Source of the DNA: Mermis nigrescens
Taxonomy: Eukaryota; Nematoda; Enoplea; Mermithida; Mermithidae
Direction: 5' to 3'
Assembly: GCA_036768485.1 (NCBI GenBank)
Contig: JAVLUZ010000507.1
Coordinates: forward strand, 1,745,579 to 1,809,578
Length of the DNA stretch: 64,000 nucleotides
The notes beneath the pieces are model-generated. The model did not search any database, had not been told where the DNA came from, and saw only the letters and a list, made by a program, of their open reading frames with translations. Shown here one piece after another: positions 1 through 10,462 of this stretch; the stretch's first letter is position 1; every line of letters starts with the position of its first letter. The translations under genes were made by a program, and so were the position numbers.

Positions 1-206
1 GTATGGCGAAAAAACACCATTTTTCGACGTTTCTCATCAAGCACTATCCATTGGCATCAAAAAATTGCGAAAAAAACGAAAAAAAATAAAATTGAATTGG
101 GGGGTACATACCCCCCCCAAACCTCCCTCCACGCCCAGATGTGGAAGGGGGTATTCGGCCTTACGGGGAGTGCATGCATAGCCCCCTTAACCCCCACCCA
201 AGTGTG
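1..206. mobile_element. MITE family A, two overlapping partial copies
   Basis: The window opens inside a family A copy that ends CACGCCCAGATGTG at 143. The remnant end of a second copy continues to CACCCAAGTGTG at 206. Family A copies are about 220-260 bp, start CATAnGTGGGCAGC, carry the internal block ATGGCGAAAAAACACCA and end CACGCCCAGGTGTG. Confidence 0.75.
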
Positions 207-817
207 TTTGTAACCCGGTAACTTTGCAGAGTCTTGAGACAATTAAATGCAACTGACTTTATTTTAAAGCCCTTTTGATTGTCTATCAATCGTATGATTT
301 GCTTGACAAAATTTAAAGTTGCTGCAAAATAATTAAACATTAATTAAGGGTTACACATCTTGGCAACTGCTAGCAAATTAAAAACGTTGATGTAGGAATG
401 CAATCACTCGTGATAAAGTGCTTCTGGTCTGCACAGACTCAACCAATCAAAATCAAAATTAAAAGGGTAGTAAACAAATAATATTGGCTCATGTAAACCA
501 AATCGCGTTTAATTATCTTTTTTGTTGGATACTTACACTGTTGCAGAGAAAGCTTATTTAGGCGAAAAATCAGCAAAAAAAGATGAAACAAAACGACTTC
601 TGCTTAACTTAGTATTAATCAAGAAAAGCTCAACCAACATAATTAAAATTTTAGCGCATCCTTGTAGAGATTATAGGCTCTTAGAAAAAGCAAACCGCAT
701 TGGTCGAGTATCAGAGAAGTTATAGGGATCAATATGCCGTTCGTTTTTAGCCACCCTGCACTTATTGTTTATATCCATTCTGGTACAGCCAGACGGAGGG
801 ATGTTTCATGTATGCAT
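207..817. other. Gene-free stretch, AT-rich
   Basis: No recognised gene is present. A 67-codon plus-strand ORF (522-725) is preceded by a possible acceptor TTGCAG (541-546), but its lysine-rich product resembles nothing I know. Confidence 0.4.
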
Positions 818-905
818 TAGGGATCGGACTAGCACCGGTGCCGGTGCCATGATATCTGACACCGGTCGGTGCCAGGGTGGCACCGGCGCCGGTGCTAATT
901 TGTAA
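818..905 (+). mobile_element. Left end of a hAT-like element with GCACCGGTGCC repeats
   Basis: It begins TAGGGATCGGACTAGCACCG, similar to the ends at 4392, 17408 and 45188. It is followed by several overlapping CACCGGTGCC-type motifs. I found no matching right end, so the element is probably truncated. Confidence 0.5.
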
Positions 906-1546
906 ATGCAGGTGTAAAGTTAAGCGAATGACCTCAAGTGTTTCTCCAACAAATTAACTCTTTATTCACGATTGAATTTCTAAGATAAATACAGGCATTA
1001 AACTAAATACCTGCATTAAACTCGTTATGCTCAGCTAATATATATACTCGTATTTCTCGTAGTGGTTTGTAAGCACATCGTAAATGGTCTTAAATCAAAA
1101 TAGGATTTGGCTGTATGACGAAATAGAAATTGGGAAGTTTTAACTTAAGAAAACAAAATTCTAATTTCTATGAAGTTTAAATTAGACATCCTGATTTATG
1201 AACATCTGGAACCAATAAAATACTGTTGTGCTTGCAAGCATATGTCCTTATTGGAGGCAATTAGTGGCTTTTGACTGTCGAAGAATGACTGCTGATGCTA
1301 ACTCCCGAAAAATGCGGCTGATCACAATTCTTGATTTTCCGAAAAACCGTGGAAAATCAGTCAGTTTTAAACGCTTCTATTAATGTTCTGACTCAAAGCA
1401 CCAGTTTTTCGCGCCTTGCTTAGAATAGCCGTTTCTAGACTACTTATTTCAATTTCATTGATTTTTCAATAATTTTTTAATTTTATATCTCGAAAGAAAA
1501 AATCTTGGTCGGAAGCGCCAAAAAGGTGTCTTTTACGTAGTACCAT
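906..1546. other. Gene-free stretch
   Basis: AT-rich sequence with no convincing ORF or repeat; nothing else is recognised. Confidence 0.4.
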
Positions 1547-1768
1547 CACACGTGGGCGTCGGGAAGGGGGTTTAGGGAATATGCACCCCCAGAAGGTAAT
1601 TTTGGAAATTTTTTGTTTTTTTTTCCGCAATTTTTGATGCCAATGGATAGTGTTTGATGAGAAACGTTGATAAATGGTGTTTTTTTCACCATATTACCAT
1701 TTTCAAGACCATATTTAGACCTTTGAAAAACTTTGCACCCTTCAGAATTTTGGTGCTGCCCACCTATG
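1547..1768 (-). mobile_element. MITE family A copy
   Basis: It starts CACACGTGGGCGTC and ends TGCTGCCCACCTATG. The internal ATGAGAAACGTTGA and GGTGTTTTTTTCACCAT blocks are typical. It directly abuts the copy at 1777. Confidence 0.8.
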
Positions 1769-1776
1769 GTTTTAAC

Positions 1777-2010
1777 CACACCTGGGCGTGGGGGTTTGGG
1801 GTATGCACCCCCCCCAGAAACCAAAATACCTCCTTCAGAATTCAATTTTTTAAATTCTTTCGTTTTGTTCGCTATTTTTGATGCCAATAGATAATGCTCG
1901 ATGAGAAACGTTGAAAAATTGTGTTTTTTCGCCATACCACCATTTTTTAAAGCCATTTTTTGGCCTTTGAAAAATCTTGCACCCCAGAATTTCGGTGCCG
2001 CTCACCTGTG
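1777..2010 (-). mobile_element. MITE family A copy with 8-bp duplication
   Basis: It is flanked by GTTTTAAC (1769-1776) and ATTTTAAC (2011-2018), and runs from CACACCTGGGCGTGG to CACCTGTG. Confidence 0.85.
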
Positions 2011-2018
2011 ATTTTAAC

Positions 2019-2210
2019 TATATTTTTTCAATTTGTTGGATTTTTTCGATTTCTTCAAATTTTTTTATAATTTTATGCTCTAGAAAGATGAAGCATCGTC
2101 AGAAACGCCAAAAAACGATGTTTTTGACGCATATCCACCATTTTCGGGCCCGAAGAGGCACTTTAAACTTTCACCCTTCCCCAGAATTCTCATGCTGTGC
2201 ATGTCTGAAC
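2019..2210. repeat. Dispersed repeat with ACGTTTTTGACGC / CATGCTGTGCATG motifs
   Basis: It contains CAGAAACGCCAAAAA and ends AGAATTCTCATGCTGTGCAT. Relatives lie at 7975-8290, 20590-20915, 26700-27060, 37950-38215, 39640-39858 and 48830-49190. It is noncoding. Confidence 0.55.
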
Positions 2211-2328
2211 AGGACCAAAATCAATACAAATTATCTTCCAGATTTAAAACGCGAAAAGGAAGCCAGAAAATGTTATGCTTTTTGTCTAAAAATGTTTGTT
2301 AGCCGGCTAAGATTCAAAATTAAATAGG

Positions 2329-2777
2329 CAGGCACGTAGCTCTGGGGGAATGGGGGGTCCGGACCACACCTGGGCGTGGGGGGTTTGGGGGGGGGTATGC
2401 CCTCCCCCGAGAAACCAAAATACCCCGCAGAAATCAAAATACCCCCAGAATTCAATTTTTGAAATTTTTCTGTTTTTTCGCAATTTTTTGATGCCCATTG
2501 ATAGTGCTCAATGAGAAACGTCGAAAAATGGTTTTTTCTTCGCCGTACCTCCATTTTAAGGCCATTTTTTACCTTTGAAAAATCTTGCACCCCCCTCCCC
2601 AGAATTTCCTTGCTGCCCACGTATGGTCCGGACCCCCCCCCCCAAAAAAAAATTCAGGAAAATCGGAAACATGGGACTTTTAAAACGTTATTTTGTGCTA
2701 TTTTCAGCCTTTTTGGGCTTGGTCCCTCCGAAATTGGTGTTGGTCCCCCCAAAATAGGACGGCCAGCTACGTGCCTG
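2329..2777. mobile_element. MITE family B (CAGGCACGTAGCT ends), hosting a nested family A copy
   Basis: The perfect inverted ends CAGGCACGTAGCT and AGCTACGTGCCTG are flanked by exact TAAATAGG (2321-2328, 2778-2785). Without the nested copy it would be about 180 bp. Other copies lie at 23740, 53853 and 54908. Confidence 0.88.
2365..2625 (-). mobile_element. MITE family A nested in family B
   Basis: It is flanked by exact GTCCGGAC (2357-2364, 2626-2633), a near-palindromic target within family B. The ends are CACACCTGGGCGTGG and GCTGCCCACGTATG. Confidence 0.92.
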
Positions 2778-2883
2778 TAAATAGGATAAGATACTAGTCA
2801 TTTTTATATAATAAATTCGAAAAAATCAAAAAAAGTCGTATAAATTGCACAAAATATGGTTAAAACAGGAGTATATGACGTGA

Positions 2884-4290
2884 AGCACGGTTTTTTTTGT
2901 ATTCGGCAAAGATTTTTCCCGGTGTACATAGACTTTTCAGGACCGTCTTTGTACATGTACAAAGATTTTTGGGAAGACAAAAAGTGTAAAAAGGTGTAAA
3001 ATTCCCAAAAATTTTCGATTGTGTCCCAATATGGACACCAGTCCCAACACGGCCACCAAAATTCCCAACACGGCCACCGTCCCAACAAAGCCACAAGGCC
3101 ACTATCACTGTATTTTAATCAGTTAAGTAGGTATTAATAGTTAATTACAGGAAGGTAATTAGGCATGGATATACTTGTGGCAGCAATTAAATTGATAACT
3201 AAAGTTAGTTTTTTATGTGCATAAAGAATTTTGCATGCAACGAAGCATTGTTCTGCACTGTGGCAGGGTTGTACATGTTGGGCGCATCGGAAAGATTGAA
3301 TATTTGTTGATAGTTTCGAAAAGCGGTGGGTAGTCCACACAATTACAAAACAACGGTAGCTTAATGTAAGTACGACTTTATTTATCACATCGTGCACCTC
3401 ATTGACAATAAAAAAGGTGTGTGTAGGTAAACTGAAAAAATTAGGTATGTGGCCCATGGATGTGCAAGTGTCGAGATATTGAAAAATGTGTCGTTGAAAT
3501 AAAGGAGACACATACTTATGTAAATTAAGTTAAAAATAGAAAACTCACGCCCAAAAAGAATATAAAACAGCCGCACATATAGGTGTCGTTTCGTGGCACA
3601 TTTTGACTCTTAATCTGCTAGTGTATTCACTGCATCTTAAAAATCGATATGAATGATTTTGGACTAGTCCGAAAATTTTTGAATCAGGAATTATCGTATA
3701 GTTTGTTAATTGTTGAATCGCGAAATGATCCCAACAATTACTATTTGTTTAAAATGGTGTATATGGGGGTGTAATTCTGTGGGGGGAATTCGATTTTCTG
3801 GGGGGTGCACACCCCCCAACCCCTCCCACGCCCACATGTAGTGGTGGCCTTGTTGAGACAGTGGCTTTGTTGGGACGGTGGCCATGTTGGGACGGTGACC
3901 GTGTTAAGACGGTGGCCGTGTTGGGAATTTTGGTGGCCGTGTTGGGACTGGTGGCCATGTTGGGACTTTACCAAATTTTCGGCGCTTCGTGCCGAAATGA
4001 GTAATTGCCTGTCCTATATATCTTTAAAATGGCAGAATTAGCATTTAGCATGGAGAAATGTCAAATTTTTTGGCGCTTCGCGCCGTTTTGAGACAATTTT
4101 TGGCGTCAGAAACCCAGAAATTAGATAAAATATATACACTACCAAAGTTCGAAAAACCGTTTTACCACACTAAAATCGCTACTGTACCATATTATAGTAT
4201 ACAAAAATTTGCATGTATAAAATGTAAAAAGACTTTTGGGGACCATCTTTGTACATGTACAAAGGCGTGAAGCGCCGAAAATTTGCGACT
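2884..4290. mobile_element. GTACATGTAC-family element, split by the 3018-3973 insertion
   Basis: The left part (2884-3017) and right part (3974-4290) rejoin at AATTTTCG, which is duplicated on both sides of the insertion. The right part carries hairpins at about 3978 and 4072 and ends near a second TTTGTACATGTACAAAG. Confidence 0.65.
3018..3973. mobile_element. TIR element with repeated TTGGGACGGTGGCC motifs
   Basis: It is flanked by AATTTTCG (3010-3017 and 3974-3981), an 8-bp duplication. Both ends carry inverted arrays: CCCAACACGGCCACC at 3042-3105 and GGTGGCCGTGTTGGGA at 3840-3965. It is noncoding inside, with a degenerate MITE A piece at about 3768-3835. It is probably a non-autonomous hAT-like element. 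Confidence 0.75.
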
Positions 4291-4629
4291 TTTGAACAAA
4301 TAGAAAGCTAAAACGCTTAAAAAAGCACTTTTTCTGCGAATTTTCAGGAAAATTAGGGAACTTTTGAAAAATCGCGAATTCTGGCGGGGAGTAGGGATGC
4401 AACGGATATCCGGATCCGTTATTATCCGGTATTATTTTGGATCCGGATCCGGTATTTTGAAAAATTAAGATACGGATCCGGATCCGCTATTTTTAAAAAA
4501 TAAGATCCGGATCCGTTATTTTTGCAGTTTAAAACGGATCCTAAACGGATCGAAGAGATTATGATAAAAGATCATTAAACCTTGAATTGTATTGAAGAAA
4601 CAACATCATTATGAGACAAAAGCTTTACT

Positions 4630-5960
4630 TTGATTGACTTAATACTCAAATTCAATGACAGGCAAATTGTATTTAAGAAACAGCAGCTTTTCTGCAACCA
4701 AAGAAAATGGTAGATTGCTCAAAGTCATAAGCTCAACTAACCGCTCATCTATATCAATTGATCTTGCATCATCGTTATTCCATTTTTTACCCTTAAATCG
4801 TACATAAGTTAATTAGGAATCCTCTCATAAAAATAAAATATATTCCATACAGCAAGTAAGCATGCTTCCATTGTCATTTGTACTTTTTGCTTTTCATGTT
4901 TCAAAGCAGTCTTTTCGCAATCTGCGCGTTTTTCTGCAAAGGAAAGTAGACATGCCTGACGAGAATCTTTTACAATCTGTGCTTAACAAGAATACCTCTT
5001 TCCTTTTCTTCGATCTGCTGAGACTCCTCTGCTTTGAACTTTTTATAATCCGCCGCATGCTTAGTTTGCAGACGCTTTTTCATACAGGTGGTACCAGTGT
5101 TTTTTTGTACCCGGAAAAGATTTTTCCCGATGTACAAAAACTTTTCGGGACCGTCTTTGTACATGTACAAAGATTTTTGGGAAGACAAAAATTGCAAAAA
5201 AGGTCTGAAATTCGCAAAATTTTCGGTGCTTCGCGCCGAAATGAGTAAGTGTGTGTTGCATATATCTTCAAATTGGCAGAAGTTGGATTTCAAAAGGAAA
5301 AATGTCAAATTTTTCGGCGATTAGCGCCATTTTAAGATGATAGTGATTTTTGCTCTTGGAGACGCAGAAATTTGCTAAAATACACTACCAAAAGTCGAGC
5401 AACTCTGTTTTGAACACACTAAAATCGCTACTGTACCATATTACAGTACCCAAAAATTTGTGTGTACAAAATGTACAAAGATTTTTGGGAAGACAAAAAC
5501 TGTAAAAAGGTGTAAAATCCCCAAAATTTTCGGGCGCTTCGCGCCGAAATGAGTAATTGTTTGTCCTATATATCTTTAAAATAGCAGAATTTGCATTTAG
5601 AATGGAAAGATGTCAAACTATTCGGCGCTTAGCGCCGTTTTGAGACAAGTTTTAATAATTTTTGGCGTCAGAAACCCAGAAATTAGATAGAATACGCTAC
5701 CAAAGATCGAAAACCCTGTTTTACCACATAAAATCGCTATTGTACTATAGTACACAAAAATTTGCATGTACTAAATGTACAAAGACTTTTGGGGACCATC
5801 TTTGTACATGTACAAACGGACCTTGTACAAAAAAAACATTGGGTGGTACCCCTCCACCGCTTCTGGAAAGCTTTGCTGCGCGGAGATTACATTGCGATTT
5901 AGTTTCGTTATCAGCTAGTGTAAAACAGTTTCAGATATGTAGGACTAGACATGCTTTTTG
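4630..5960 (-). pseudogene. Decayed BED zinc-finger hAT transposase
   Basis: The pieces run N to C on the minus strand. Around 5920-5855 the bases read CFTLADNETKSQCNL and LSRSGGG, the first half of a BED finger (the second Cys is Arg here). After the 5096-5842 insertion, CMKKRLQTKHAADYKKF completes the finger (first His replaced by Arg). At about 4790-4650 the frame gives RSIDIDERLVELMTLSNLPF and SLVAEKLL, the conserved 'PfslVE...f' region of hAT transposases. Frameshifts and stops separate the pieces, and the catalytic DDE/RW part is gone. It once bound element ends and cut DNA. Confidence 0.82.
5096..5842. mobile_element. GTACATGTAC-family element inserted in the hAT transposase
   Basis: It is flanked by the exact 8-bp repeat GTGGTACC (5088-5095 and 5843-5850). 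The ends are GTGTTTTTTTGTAC and its inverse GTACAAAAAAAACAT. Internally it contains two tandem units with TTTGTACATGTACAAAG, ATATATCTTTAAAAT and several GGCGCTTCGCGCC hairpins. The same family occurs at 2884-4290, 18905-19290, 30730-31365 and 48310-48570. No coding capacity is seen. Confidence 0.78.
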
Positions 5961-6379
5961 GCATTTCCGATTAATGAGAGGAAGACGCCAGATTCGCAGT
6001 TTTCAAGCTACAGCCGAATTAAGATCAATCCTGACCACTGAACCAAGCTCATGCAGCTTTGCTTATTTCATAATCTTACAGTAATTCTGCTTCTGAAACT
6101 AATGAGCGCCGTACTTGCGAACAAAAATTTAAGTATTAAAAAAAGTAAGCGTTCATAATGTATATTCATGGATCCGGATCCGTTATTATCCGTTATTTTA
6201 ATAATTAAAGATCCGGATCCGGATCCGTTATTATCCGTTATTTTAATAATTAAAGATCCGGATCCGTTATTTTAAATTTTATGGATCCGTATCCGGATCT
6301 GGATCCGTTATTTTGAATTGTACGGATCCGGATCCGATATTATTGGAAAACCCGGATCCGTTGCATCCCTAGCGGGGAG

Positions 6380-7079
6380 TGAATAATTTTTGGAGGTGAA
6401 AACCTTCAAACCCCCCAAGATCATATTTGGTCACTGTTCTGGTCACCAGTATGGCCCATATGGGGGGTCAAATATTAAACTTTTCTAGCCAAAATGACCT
6501 ACAAATTGGTGTAAATACTAAAATAGCGCTAAAGCTGGTAATATACAGTTTTTGGTCAATTTCAAGCACTTTTAAAGAAAATGATTCATTTACAGCAGAT
6601 TTTACCCTTCGATTTGTCTCATTTTTCTCAGAAAATTTCCCTTTTTGTTGGGAGGGGTAGGTAGATTGTTAAACACATGGGCGTGGGGGTCTGACCCTCC
6701 CCGAGAATCAGGCTGACCCCCCCCCCACAAAATCGATAGACTTCCCGAGGATTGAATTTTTTGTGCTATTTTTGGCAATTAGCCCCATCGGACCCCCCAG
6801 AATTTGGTCGCTGCCCACGTATGCTCCCAAGCACTTCACTTGCACCGTGTATCTCCAGATTTTAATGTTCGAAAATGTCATCGTATTGTTCGCGAGTTTT
6901 TGATGTCAAGGGATACGAGAGACATCGAAAATGTTCCTTTGCCCCTACCATAACTTTTTCTGCGGTTTTTCATCTTCGAAATATTTTTTGACTCGCCAGA
7001 CTTTCGGTCCTGCCTTGCCCGCGTATAGTGATCGGTGATCGCCGTACATGGGCAACAGCTAAGTTCTAGGTGTCCGAGT
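6380..7079. repeat. Mixed MITE remnants, no gene
   Basis: A short family H-like copy spans about 6673-6823 (CACATGGGCGTGG to GCTGCCCACGTATG). The rest is AT-rich with a 77-codon ORF that I do not recognise. Confidence 0.45.
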
Positions 7080-7829
7080 TATAGGTGGGCAGCACCGAAA
7101 TTCTTAGGGGGAAGTGCAAGATTTTTCAAACGTCAAAAAATTGTCTTAAAAATGGTGGTATGGCGAAGAAACACCATTTTTCGACGTTTCTCATCGAGCA
7201 CGAGCACTATCTATTGGCATCTAAAAATTGCAAAAAAACAAGAAAAAATTTCAAAAATCGAATTCTGGGAGGTCTTTTGGTTTCTGATGGGGGCGGGGGG
7301 TATTCGGCCTTCTGGGCATACCTGGGCGTGGTAGGGTTTGGGAGGTATGATGCACCCCACTAGAAATCAAAATACCCCCCAGAAACCAAAATACCCCCAG
7401 AATTCAATTTTTTAAATATTTTTGTTTTTTTCGCAATTTCTTGATGCCAATGGATCACACCTGGGCGTGGGGGGGTTTGGGGTGGGGGTATGCACCCCCA
7501 GAAATCAAAATACCCCCCCCAGAATTCAATGTTTGAATTTTTTTCGTTTTTTCGCAATTTTTGATGCCAATGGATAGTGCTTGATGAGAAACGTCGAAAA
7601 ATGGTGTTTTTATCGCCATACCACCATTTCTAAGGCCATTTTTTGACCTTCAAAAATCTTGCACCCTCTTCCCAAAATTTTTCTTGCTGCCCACGTATGC
7701 AATGGATAGTGCTTGATGAGAAACGTTGAAAAATGGTGTTTTTTCGCCATACCACCATTTTAAAGGCAATTTTTGACTTTTAAAAAAATTTGCACCCCCT
7801 TCCTAGAGCTTTGGTGCCGCCCACCTATG
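7080..7829. mobile_element. Inverted dimer of MITE family A with a third copy nested
   Basis: The outer ends are TATAGGTGGGCAGC (7080) and GCCGCCCACCTATG (7829), so two copies face each other around about 7316. The minus-oriented copy (7317-7829) is split by the copy at 7456-7699. Confidence 0.82.
7456..7699 (-). mobile_element. MITE family A nested in another family A copy
   Basis: It is flanked by exact CAATGGAT (7448-7455, 7700-7707). The target CAATGGATAGTGCT is itself family A sequence, so the family inserted into itself. Confidence 0.92.
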
Positions 7830-8321
7830 CTTCTGGAGGTGTATGCCCCCTAACCCCTCACGCCCACGTGTTGCCTGAGTGGTGTAAAACTGACAGAAAT
7901 TCAAAAAACATGATCCAATAATTTAAGTCCGGGGCTCTGTCGGATTCTTAGAGGGGTTAACAAGATATGGGAATAGGGGGGTGAAATTTTAAAGTGCCTT
8001 TTTTGGGCTTAAAAATGATGGCTTGTATACGCGTCAGAAACGCCGTTTTTCGGCGTTTTTGACGATGCTTATCTTTTTAGAGCATTAATACATTTTCAAA
8101 ACGTGAAAAAAATCGGACAGATTGAAGAAAATATAGTCAAAAAACGAGTATATGGCGCGAAGCTCCGAAAATCTGACGTTTTTGAGCGAACAGATATAGC
8201 TATGTTAATACGCTTAAAATAGAACCTTTTAGGCGGATTCGGAATTTTTCGAAAAATTGCGAATTATAGGGGATGAAAAAATGTCTGGGAAGGGGCTAAA
8301 AATTTTTTGGGCGATTAAATC
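7830..8321. repeat. Dispersed repeat (ACGTTTTTGACG family), no gene
   Basis: It contains GCCGTTTTTCGGCGTTTTTG (8042-8061) and GCGCGAAGCTCCGAAAA, related to the repeats at 2019 and 48830. No coding sequence is seen. Confidence 0.5.
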
Positions 8322-8475
8322 CACACATGGGCGTGGGAAGTTGGACCCCAACCCCTGAAAATCCGGCGGACCCCCTGAAATCGATAGACCCCTCACCAGA
8401 ATTGAACTTTTGGTGCTATTTTTTGGCAATTTTGTCCCGTCGGACCCTCCAGAATATGGTCGCTGCCCATGTATG
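8322..8475. mobile_element. MITE family H (154 bp)
   Basis: It runs from CACACATGGGCGTGGG to GCTGCCCATGTATG, flanked by ATTAAATC and GTTAAATC (7 of 8 match). It shares end type with family A but has a different interior (ATCGATAGACCCC, TTTGGCAATTTTG). Confidence 0.75.
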
Positions 8476-8512
8476 GTTAAATCCCCTTCCCCAAGATCAT
8501 TATGGTCTAAAC

Positions 8513-8745
8513 CATAGGTGGGCGCCACCAAAGTTCTGGGGGGGGTGCAAAATTTTTTTAAAGGTCCAAAAATGGCCCCTAAAAAAAGGTGGTATGGCGA
8601 CAAAAACACAATTTTTCAATGTTTCTCCTCGAGCACTATACATTAGCATCAAAAATTTGCGAAAAAACAAAAAAGTTTAAAAAAATTGAATTCTGGGGGG
8701 GTATTTTGGTTTCTGGGGGATGCCTAACCCCTACGCCCAGGTATG
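8513..8745 (+). mobile_element. MITE family A copy
   Basis: It runs from CATAGGTGGGCGCC to ACGCCCAGGTATG, flanked by GTCTAAAC and GTCTCAAC (7 of 8). Confidence 0.88.
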
Positions 8746-8808
8746 GTCTCAACCCCCGCCCCCAATGTGTTGATCTCTTTTTCTTGCATGCAATTCACGC
8801 ATCTCCAG

Positions 8809-9144
8809 TCACACATGAAAAATACTGTTGCGTTCGAAAGCCCTGTCTGCTGTTCAAGGAACAAATATCTAACGCTGCCCGACACTCTGATAGCATTAAT
8901 TTTGGACGCTAAAATGGGTCTTGTATATCAAGAAATGTTCACGCACGGAGCTCAGGACCAAACGCCAATTCGGCACCATTCGATGGACGATTGCGCCGAA
9001 GGCAAAGAAGCGTTCAATGCGCACGCCTCACTTCCTTCAGATGATTCTCACTGTAATTTGCATTCTGGAGTCGCTACTTCTACACCAGTGCATGAAATTT
9101 TGATCAATGATGTATTGTTGAACAGAATAGTATCTGGTGTCTAG
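8809..9144 (+). CDS. Possible terminal exon, protein not recognised
   Basis: A pyrimidine-rich stretch ending CATCTCCAG (8800-8808) precedes 111 codons and a TAG. The bases are richer in GC than the surroundings and show coding-like third positions. The product contains FESPVCCSRNKYLTLPDTLI, then a polar part with GAQDQTPIRHHSMDDCAEG, ending ILINDVLLNRIVSGV. I see no known domain, signal peptide or membrane segment. No upstream exon could be found on the plus strand, so it may be the last exon of a mostly lost gene, a retrocopy fragment or chance. A family A MITE ends only 63 bases upstream. Confidence 0.35.
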   Translation, partial: SHMKNTVAFESPVCCSRNKYLTLPDTLIALILDAKMGLVYQEMFTHGAQDQTPIRHHSMDDCAEGKEAFNAHASLPSDDSHCNLHSGVATSTPVHEILINDVLLNRIVSGV

Positions 9145-10222
9145 CCTATTCTTGTCATTCTCTTGTCTTATATTTTAGTACTTGTTACAGGTTAAACTGG
9201 ATTCGCTCGTCGTGTTTTATTTCGTAATGTCTGTTAATGCATTTTCTGGCCATGTGCCTCGGATTTAAGTGAATAATTTTTTTCATACCTAACTTGGCTT
9301 GCAGCTTTTCTTGCGCACGTAATAGGTACGTACGTTTAGGCTTCCGAAATCTATTTTTACACAGAGTGAGTATGTTTTTACACGATTTACCTGCGCCTAT
9401 TTAAAACAATTCTGAGTCTTATTCGTTCTCCTACTTAATTCGGGAAGCCTATATGCTAGTGCATCGACCATGTGGTTTGAACAAAATCAATGTAACCTTT
9501 ATTTTACTTTGTGGTTCCCATAACAAAATTAGATTACATTCTTTTAAATTGGGTATTATTTTTATTTGCTTAAAAAGTTTAAATTCGTGCGTGCCCACAC
9601 TAGTAATTTTATTCTGAGCATCTGTTTCATTTTTCGAGTTGTCTAAAATGCACCGAAAATGTTTCCTGGTTTGCCTCTTAAAGCCTACGAAGAAAAACAA
9701 AAGGTGTGCACTGCCTCGCGCGTTTTGCCGAATCGTATGCAATGCCCCTGTATAACTAATTTTACTGGATCGTATTTGTCTCGTCTTAAAATTCAACGTT
9801 GTTTGACGAATTTTGCTTGCAAAAAATATCATTATTTGGATGTACAAGTTATCCTGATATACAAATTAATCTACTTACTGCGTTCCACGTTTGTTCAATT
9901 AAAAATTTTTTCAAAAAAGCGCAGGACTCACGCTTGAAGTCCTTTTGTATAGATGCGACGGTTACTCATTTCAAATATGCATGACCTTCAATCAAATTAA
10001 CGCCGCTTCAAATTGACTTGTTTTAATTCACCTCCGTAACCTGTTGCTGTATTAATCATTGTTTATTCGAGAAAGCTGACTGTCAAGATAAAGTGCGGTT
10101 TTTACTCTGTATTATCTCCAGTCAAAGTAGGCCGTTTCCTCAAAGCTTTGAACTTTTTACCTCCTTTTAGGGCAGGAACCTATCTTTTTATGTTTTTTGA
10201 TCAAACTACGTAGAATCGCATT
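9145..10222. other. Gene-free stretch
   Basis: Overlapping ORFs on both strands (9449-9937) give low-complexity products with no known motif. No repeat family is recognised. Confidence 0.4.
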
Positions 10223-10462
10223 CACACGCGGGGGATTGGGGGTATTCACTCCCCAGAAGTCCGAATACCCCCAGAAATCGAAATACCTCCCCAAAATTCA
10301 TTGTTTGAGATTTGTTTTTTTCGTAATTTTTTATGCAATGGATAGTGTTCGATGAGAAACGTTCAAAAATGGTGTTTTTCGCCTTTACCTCCACTTTAAG
10401 ACCATTTTTTTACCTTTGAAAAGTATTGCACACCCCCAGAATTTTGGTGCTGCCCGCCTATG
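10223..10462 (-). mobile_element. MITE family A copy with exact duplication
   Basis: It is flanked by ATCGCATT (10215-10222, 10463-10470). The ends are CACACGCGGGGG and GCTGCCCGCCTATG. Confidence 0.9.

Larger units (their letters stand above)
4392..6371 (-). mobile_element. hAT element with GGATCCGGATCC subterminal repeats
   Basis: Terminal repeats are TAGGGATGCAACGGATATCC at the left and its near-complement (GGATCCGTTGCATCCCTA) at the right. Both are flanked by the exact 8-bp duplication GCGGGGAG (4384-4391 and 6372-6379). Inside each end lie many copies of GGATCCG, with GGATCCGTTATTATCC units at 4400-4560 and 6165-6360. The 8-bp duplication and the decayed BED-finger transposase inside identify a hAT superfamily element. 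It is interrupted by the 5096-5842 insertion. Confidence 0.9.

Noticed and set aside
1654..1881. Recurring ORFs with MRNVEKWCFF-like or HTWAWG-like peptides throughout the window
   Set aside because: They are chance translations of MITE family A in various frames. They stop or shift at each insertion border and occur in both orientations.
4862..5248. 128-codon plus-strand ORF in the hAT element
   Set aside because: It is antisense to the recognisable BED finger and runs across the border of the 5096-5842 insertion.
9449..9937. Overlapping ORFs on opposite strands
   Set aside because: Low-complexity products with no motif; AT-rich DNA readily gives such frames.
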